NCBI RefSeq assembly: GCF_003581425.1 | Contig: NZ_QXTG01000002.1 | Location: 1,054,001 to 1,118,000 of the forward strand | Reading direction: 5' to 3' | Source: Amnibacterium setariae | Lineage (GTDB): Bacteria; Actinomycetota; Actinomycetes; Actinomycetales; Microbacteriaceae | DNA length: 64,000 nt | Shown: positions 59,287-64,000 of the stretch, one piece after another | How positions within the stretch are numbered: position 1 is the stretch's first letter | How the letters are laid out: each line of letters starts with the position of its first letter | Translations under genes and position numbers: made by a program | Notes under the pieces: model-generated | The model's input: only the letters and a program-made list of their open reading frames with translations | The model's database searches: none | Told to the model about the DNA's origin: nothing

Positions 59287-60156
59287 ATGGACACCCGAGT
59301 CGAGATCCGCGAATTCCTCACCTCGCGGCGTGCTCGCCTGACGCCGCAGGCGGCCGGGCTGCCCGCGTTCGGCGGCAACCGCCGGGTGCAGGGGCTGCGG
59401 CGTGAGGAGGTCGCGATGCTCGCCGGGGTCAGCGTCGACTACTACACGCAGCTCGAGCGCGGGCGGCTCACCGGCGTCTCCGACACCGTGATCGAGGCGC
59501 TCGTGCGGGCGCTGCGGCTCGACGAGGCGGAGCGGGAGCACCTGTTCGACCTCGCCCGCGCCGCGAACGACTCCCCCGTTGCACCGCACGCCCGCCGGAC
59601 GGCGGAGGCGGTGCGGCCCACGATCCAGCGGATGCTCGACGCGATCACCGAGGCGCCCGCGTGGGTGCGGAACGAGCGCTTCGACCTGCTCGCCGGGAAC
59701 GCGCTAGGGCGGGCGCTCTACTCCCCCGTCTTCACGATGCCCGGCCGGGTCAACACCGCCCGCTTCGCGTTCCTCGACCCCGCCGCGAAGACGTTCTTCC
59801 GCGACTGGGAGCACACCGCCGACGACACCGTCGCCACCCTTCACGGCGTCGCCGGCCGCAACCCCTACGACAAGCGCCTCACCGACCTGATCGGCGAGCT
59901 CTCCACCCGCAGCGAGGCGTTCCGGCGCCGCTGGGCCGCCCATGACGTGCGGTTCCACCGGACCGGCCTCAAGCGCCTGCACCACCCCGTCGTCGGCGAC
60001 CTCGACCTCACCTTCGAGGCGCTCGAGCTGCCCGCCGACCCCGGCCTGCTCATGCTCGTCTACGGCGCCGAGCCGGGCACCCCGTCCAGCGACGGGCTCC
60101 GGCTGCTCGCCACGCTGCAGGCGACCGAGCGGGCCGCGGCCACCGCCGACGACTGA
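59287..60156 (+). CDS. XRE-family regulator with MmyB-like ligand-binding domain
   Basis: 289 residues. N-terminal HTH (QGLRREEVAMLAGVSVDYYTQLERGR, about 35-60) with the RR-x-Q-GLRREEVA hallmark, then an MmyB-like PAS-type domain: NERFDLLAGNALGRAL, DWEHTADDTVATLHGVAG, LKRLHHPVVGDLDLTFEALELPADPGL. Such regulators typically control an adjacent oxidoreductase gene, here the aldo/keto reductase 72 bp downstream. Confidence 0.92.
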   Translation: MDTRVEIREFLTSRRARLTPQAAGLPAFGGNRRVQGLRREEVAMLAGVSVDYYTQLERGRLTGVSDTVIEALVRALRLDEAEREHLFDLARAANDSPVAPHARRTAEAVRPTIQRMLDAITEAPAWVRNERFDLLAGNALGRALYSPVFTMPGRVNTARFAFLDPAAKTFFRDWEHTADDTVATLHGVAGRNPYDKRLTDLIGELSTRSEAFRRRWAAHDVRFHRTGLKRLHHPVVGDLDLTFEALELPADPGLLMLVYGAEPGTPSSDGLRLLATLQATERAAATADD

Positions 60157-60228
60157 CCCGCCTCCGCAGGCGACCAGCACGTCCGTCCGAACCCGGACGG
60201 TTCCCCGAAACACGGAAGGAGCATCCGC

Positions 60229-61107
60229 ATGCTCACGCTCAACAACGGCGTTCAACTGCCGGAGATCGGCTTCGGCGTCTTCCAGAGCGCCCCCGACGAG
60301 ACGACGGAGGCGGTCCGCCTCGCCCTCGAGACCGGCTACCGCCACATCGACACCGCCGCGGTCTACGGCAACGAGCGGGAGGTCGGTGAAGGCATCCGCG
60401 CCTCCGGCCTCGACCGCGACGAGGTCGTCGTCGAGACGAAGGTCTGGGTCTCCGACTACGGGTACGACCAGACGTTGCACGCGTTCGAGAAGGCGATCGG
60501 CAAGCTCGGCTTCGACACGATCGACGTGCTGATCCTCCACCAGCCCGCGCCGGACCGCTTCGAGAAGACCCTCGACGCCTACCGGGCCCTCGAGCGCCTC
60601 CTCGCCGACGGCCGGGTGCGGGCGATCGGCGTCAGCAACTTCATGCCGCACCACCTCGAGCGGCTGCTCGCCGAGACCGAGGTCGTGCCGGCGCTGAACC
60701 AGATCGAGCTGCACCCGTACTTCCAGCAGCGGGACGTGCAGGAGGCGGACCGCGCCGCCGGGATCCTCGACCAGGCGTGGTCGCCGATCGGCGGGATCAC
60801 CTTCTACCCCGGCTTCCGCGAGGGCCGCCGCAGTGTGCTGGAGGACCCGACGATCGTGGCGATCGCCGAGGAGCACGGGAGGACGCCGGCGCAGGTCATG
60901 CTCCGCTGGCACGTGCAGCAGGGGCGCAACGCGATCCCGAAGTCGACGAACCCGGGCCGGATCCGCGAGAACTTCGCCGTGTTCGACTTCGCGCTGACCG
61001 ACGCGCAGATGGCGGCGCTCGACGCGCTCGACACCGGCTTCCGCAACGGCCCCGACCCCGACGGCGCGGACACGAGTCGCTTCGAACGGGTGATCCCGGA
61101 GGCCTAG
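60229..61107 (+). CDS. Aldo/keto reductase
   Basis: 292 residues, AKR TIM barrel with all four catalytic residues: D41 and Y46 (HIDTAAVYGNE), K71 (ETKVW) and H104 (LILHQP). The C-terminal IPKSTNPGRIRENF binds the NADPH 2'-phosphate. Closest in style to 2,5-diketo-D-gluconate reductase-like (AKR5) enzymes. GGAAGGAG precedes the ATG. Likely regulated by the MmyB-like protein upstream. Confidence 0.94.
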   Translation: MLTLNNGVQLPEIGFGVFQSAPDETTEAVRLALETGYRHIDTAAVYGNEREVGEGIRASGLDRDEVVVETKVWVSDYGYDQTLHAFEKAIGKLGFDTIDVLILHQPAPDRFEKTLDAYRALERLLADGRVRAIGVSNFMPHHLERLLAETEVVPALNQIELHPYFQQRDVQEADRAAGILDQAWSPIGGITFYPGFREGRRSVLEDPTIVAIAEEHGRTPAQVMLRWHVQQGRNAIPKSTNPGRIRENFAVFDFALTDAQMAALDALDTGFRNGPDPDGADTSRFERVIPEA

Positions 61108-61140
61108 AGCCCCTGTCGGATCGAGCAGCACCTCGTCGGT

Positions 61141-61175
61141 TCCGGCAGCCGCTTCGGGCTCCGGAGGCTGCCGGA
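61141..61175. terminator. Hairpin between convergent genes
   Basis: Arms TCCGGCAGCC (61141-61150) and 61166-61175, exact. A further GCTGCCGGAG at about 61186 gives an alternative pairing, as seen at 20151-20254. Confidence 0.65.
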
Positions 61176-61212
61176 ATCGACGGATGCTGCCGGAGCCGAC
61201 GCGGGGGCAGGC

Positions 61213-62277
61213 TCAGTGCGACGGCGCTTCCGCCTCGGCCTGCTCGACCGCCCGTTGCCCGCGCCGGGGGCCGGCGAGCGCGACGATGCGACCGCCGGAC
61301 ACGATCCGGCTGAACCCGCGCCGGTCCTTGGTCGCGATGGCGGCGATGAGCGTGACGACGACGAAGACGCCCTGCAGCACGCCGATCAGGCCGAGCAGGC
61401 AGTAGCCGACCACGCCGAACAGCGCCTGGCGCCAGCGGCCGCCCGCGGGGGCTCCCGGGGTGATGAGCACGAGCGCCTCCCCCGCCGATCGACCCGTCCG
61501 CAGGACCAGGACCAGCTCGAGCACCGCGGGGACGCCCCACGTCACCAGCTGCTGCACGACCGGCAGATCGGCGGCGTCCGGTCCGCCGCCGAACGCGGTC
61601 CACACGCCCCACAGCGCGGACAGCACGAACTGGACGAAGCCGATCACGACGGCGTCCGCGAACAGCCCGAGCAGCCGGCGGCCGAGGCGCACCGGCACGG
61701 GGTGGAGGGCGACCGGCTGCGCCCGCCGTGGCCGCGCGAGCCGGGCGACGGCGAGGCAGCCGACCACCGCGCCCGTCGTGTTCGCGATGAGGTCGTCGAC
61801 GTCGAACAGGCGGTACGCGCACGAGTAGATGCCGTAGATGCCGGTCAGCTGCGTGACCTCGATGAGGAGGGAGCCGAGGAACCCGAGCACGAGCGCGACG
61901 AGCACGCCGCGATGCAGGAGCAGGCGCACGCCGAGCCCGAGCGGCACGAACAGCGCGATGTTGAGCACCACCTGCAGCAGCGCGGGGTTGTGCAGCAGCG
62001 CGCTCGGCGATCCGACGCCGAAGTGGAGGACGTCGCCCACGAAGGCGAAGGGGTGCAGCTGCGGCGCCGCGCAGCGGGTCAGCTCGCGCGCGGGAGGCGT
62101 CGGCAGCAGCGTGTAGGCCCACAGCGCGCAGAAGTAGACCGCGCCGGCGAGGAGCTGCGTGACCGCGAGCGGTGCGAGACGCCCCTCCCGGCGGTAGAGC
62201 ACCGCGGCGACCGGCACGAGCAGGAGGACCGAGAGCGGGACGCCGAGGATCAGGGCGATGACGGCGTTCCGGAGCAC
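61213..62277 (-). CDS. VanZ-like / RDD two-domain membrane protein
   Basis: 354 residues from GTG. N-terminal VanZ-like domain: NIALFVPLGLGVRLL, SLLIEVTQLTG and RLFDVDDLIANTTGAVVG. C-terminal RDD-type domain beginning RRLLGLFADAVVIGFVQF. About nine transmembrane helices. VanZ relatives can affect glycopeptide or lipopeptide susceptibility, but no van cluster is present. AAGGAT lies 8 nt before the start. Confidence 0.87.
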   Translation of the reverse strand: MLRNAVIALILGVPLSVLLLVPVAAVLYRREGRLAPLAVTQLLAGAVYFCALWAYTLLPTPPARELTRCAAPQLHPFAFVGDVLHFGVGSPSALLHNPALLQVVLNIALFVPLGLGVRLLLHRGVLVALVLGFLGSLLIEVTQLTGIYGIYSCAYRLFDVDDLIANTTGAVVGCLAVARLARPRRAQPVALHPVPVRLGRRLLGLFADAVVIGFVQFVLSALWGVWTAFGGGPDAADLPVVQQLVTWGVPAVLELVLVLRTGRSAGEALVLITPGAPAGGRWRQALFGVVGYCLLGLIGVLQGVFVVVTLIAAIATKDRRGFSRIVSGGRIVALAGPRRGQRAVEQAEAEAPSH

Positions 62278-62407
62278 GGGGCCCGATCCTTCCAGCCCCT
62301 GGTCGTCGGCGTTCTTCGCGGGGAACGAATCGCACTGCGCGACGCGACCTCACATCACGCCCGCGCATCTCGTCATTCGAGTGACAGGACGAGGAGCGAG
62401 GTGCCGG

Positions 62408-63730
62408 ATGCAGGAGATCCTGATCGTCGGTGGCGGGTACGCCGGGTTCTACGCCGCGTGGCGGCTCGAGAAGCGGCTGCGCCCCGGTGAGGCGCACGTC
62501 ACCCTGGTCGATCCCCGCCCGTACATGACCTACCAGCCGTTCCTCCCCGAGGTGACCGCGGGGTCGGTCGAGGCACGGCACGCCGCCGTGTCGCACCGGC
62601 GCCACCTGCGGCGCACCCGGCTGGTCTCGGGCTCGGTCACGCGGATCGATCACGCGCGCCGACGGGTCACCGTCGAACCGCTGGACGGCGCCGCCTTCAC
62701 GCTGCCGTACGACACCGTCGTCGTCACTGCGGGCGCGGTGACGCGGAAGTTCCCGGTGCCCGGTCTGGACGAGCAGGCGATCGGCATGAAGCACGTCGAG
62801 GAGGCGGTCGCGATCCGCGACGCGATCCTCACCGGCTTCGACCGTGCGTCGGTCCTGCCGCGCGGGCCGGAGCGGCAGAAGCTGCTCACGGTCACCTTCG
62901 TCGGCGGCGGCTTTTCCGGCATCGAGGGCTTCGGGGAGACGCTGTCGCTCGCCACCGCCCTGCTCCGCCGCTACCCGGAGATCGCGGCGGACGAGCTGTC
63001 GTTCCACCTCGTCGAGACGCGCGGGCGCGTGCTGCCGGAGGTGAGCGAGGGGCCGGGCCGGTGGGTCGTGCGCCATCTCGAGCGGCGCGGCGGCCGGATC
63101 CACCTGGACACGCAGCTGCTGTCCGCCGTCGACGGTCACCTCGTGCTCTCCACCGGGGAGGAGTTCGACACCGGCCTGCTCGTCTGGGTCGCGGGCAACG
63201 CGGCGAACCCGGTCGTGACCTCGCGCACGGACCTGCCGCTGACGGCGATCGGGCTCGTCCGGGTGCGGGCCACCCTGCAGGTGGAGGGCGAGGACGGCGT
63301 GGTCCCGGGAGCATGGGCCGCCGGTGACGACGCCGCGGTGCCGGACCTCACGTCACCCCGCCCGGGAGCGACGACGGTGCCGAACGCGCAGCACGCGGTG
63401 CGGCAGGGCAAGCGCCTCGCCGCGAACCTCATCGCCACCCTCCGCGGCCGCGCGCCCCGCCCCTATGTCCACCACGGGCTCGGCGTCGTCGCGACGCTCG
63501 GGCTCGGCCACGGCATCTTCCAGTACAAGCGGCTGGTCGTGACCGGGCCGGTCGCCTGGCTCATGCACCGCGGCTACCACGTGCTCGCGGTCCCGACGTG
63601 GGAGCGCAAGCTCCGGGTGCTGCTGATCTGGGTGAGCGCGGTGTTCGGCGGGCGCGACATCGTGTCGCTGGCCGCTCTCGCGGAGCCCCGCCGCGCGTTC
63701 GTCAGCGGCGAGGCGCCGACAAGGGCGTGA
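62408..63730 (+). CDS. NDH-2-like NAD(P)/FAD-dependent dehydrogenase
   Basis: 440 residues. FAD Rossmann ILIVGGGYAGFYAAWRLEK (4-22), quinone/FAD strand VTLVDPRPYMTYQPFLPEV, NAD Rossmann VTFVGGGFSGIEGFGETL, and AWAAGDDAAVPD for FAD ribityl contact. C-terminal WLMHRGYHVLAVPTWERKLRV resembles the membrane-attachment part of type II NADH dehydrogenases. Probably moves electrons from NADH to quinone without proton pumping. SD-led start. Confidence 0.9.
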   Translation: MQEILIVGGGYAGFYAAWRLEKRLRPGEAHVTLVDPRPYMTYQPFLPEVTAGSVEARHAAVSHRRHLRRTRLVSGSVTRIDHARRRVTVEPLDGAAFTLPYDTVVVTAGAVTRKFPVPGLDEQAIGMKHVEEAVAIRDAILTGFDRASVLPRGPERQKLLTVTFVGGGFSGIEGFGETLSLATALLRRYPEIAADELSFHLVETRGRVLPEVSEGPGRWVVRHLERRGGRIHLDTQLLSAVDGHLVLSTGEEFDTGLLVWVAGNAANPVVTSRTDLPLTAIGLVRVRATLQVEGEDGVVPGAWAAGDDAAVPDLTSPRPGATTVPNAQHAVRQGKRLAANLIATLRGRAPRPYVHHGLGVVATLGLGHGIFQYKRLVVTGPVAWLMHRGYHVLAVPTWERKLRVLLIWVSAVFGGRDIVSLAALAEPRRAFVSGEAPTRA

Positions 63731-63759
63731 GCAGGCCAGGGTGGAGGCACGGAGGGCCG

Positions 63760-64000
63760 ATGGACCAGGAGCCGCTTGACGCGACCGTCGACGAGCTGAT
63801 GCGGGAACGCCGTCGGCTCCTCGCCCTCGGCTACCGGATGCTCGGCACCCTCGCGGAGGCGGAGGACGCCGTGCAGGACACCTACGCACGGTGGTACCGG
63901 ATGACGGACGCCGAGCGCGCAGCGGTCCGGAACCCGCAGGGCTGGCTCACCCGGACGATGAGCCGGATCTGCCTCGACGTGCTCGGCTCCGCGCGGCGCC
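63760..64000 (+). CDS. ECF sigma factor, SigJ-like (5' part only)
   Basis: Starts at ATG 63760 after GGAGGG and runs off the right edge after about 80 codons. Sigma region 2 is visible: RRRLLALGYRMLGTLAEAEDAVQDTYARWYR, with the -10-binding part in GWLTRTMSRICLDVLGSAR. This form is typical of SigJ/SnoaL-fused ECF factors; the predicted C-terminal SnoaL domain lies outside the window. Confidence 0.85.
   Translation, partial: MDQEPLDATVDELMRERRRLLALGYRMLGTLAEAEDAVQDTYARWYRMTDAERAAVRNPQGWLTRTMSRICLDVLGSARR

Overview
The window is very GC-rich (well above 70 percent by eye), densely packed, and rich in GTG starts with GTGA/ATGA stop-start overlaps. CofD and two F420-type oxidoreductases, BenE, MmyB-like regulators and a SigJ-like sigma factor all point to a high-GC actinobacterium. 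The gene families and the intergenic repeat style suggest Microbacteriaceae (Micrococcales); the genus cannot be fixed from the sequence.

Layout. 1-3962 (minus): oleA - oleBC fusion - oleD, a long-chain olefin (beta-lactone route) operon cut by the window edge. 4.1-9.4 kb: single metabolic genes separated by long palindromes. A housekeeping minus-strand backbone runs through the window as yceD, rpmF, rnc, mutM (38.1-35.7 kb), smc (26.5-23.1 kb), ftsY (21.1-20.3 kb) and ffh (11.0-9.5 kb). This normally tight translation/SRP/chromosome neighbourhood is spread over about 28 kb by inserted blocks. These blocks hold a Ser/Thr kinase and VWA protein, lipB-lipA, a gamma-carbonic anhydrase, two dehydrogenases, an acyl-CoA dehydrogenase-like protein, a two-component system beside a secreted protein, a ThDP enzyme, a DUF1206 protein and an APC permease. 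38-48 kb: an aminotransferase, a sulfotransferase, a GT2 glycosyltransferase, cofD, a BenE transporter, and a FAD oxidoreductase/amidohydrolase pair. 48.6-53.5 kb: a DUF805 protein, a small I78-like protein and a five-gene DUF4129/MoxR/DUF58 membrane operon.

53.5-59.3 kb: an AT-richer islet, very probably acquired by transfer. It carries four tightly overlapping plus-strand genes: an N6-adenine DNA methyltransferase, a large protein with two GHKL ATPase domains, an atypical receiver protein, and a ComEC-like metallo-beta-lactamase. No nuclease and no integrase is visible. I do not recognise this combination as a named system; it is the best candidate for an undescribed defence or signalling module. 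59.3-64 kb returns to host-like sequence: an MmyB-type regulator with an aldo/keto reductase, a VanZ/RDD membrane protein, an NDH-2-like dehydrogenase and the start of an ECF sigma factor.

Two window-wide patterns stand out. First, a TANNNT/CAGGAT-type -10 box lies only 6-7 nt before the start codon of many genes, implying leaderless mRNAs. In three places the leaderless start opens a 9-17 codon ORF whose stop overlaps the start of the real gene. Second, many gene ends carry long palindromes: some unique to their junction (up to 30-nt arms), others belonging to three recurring families.
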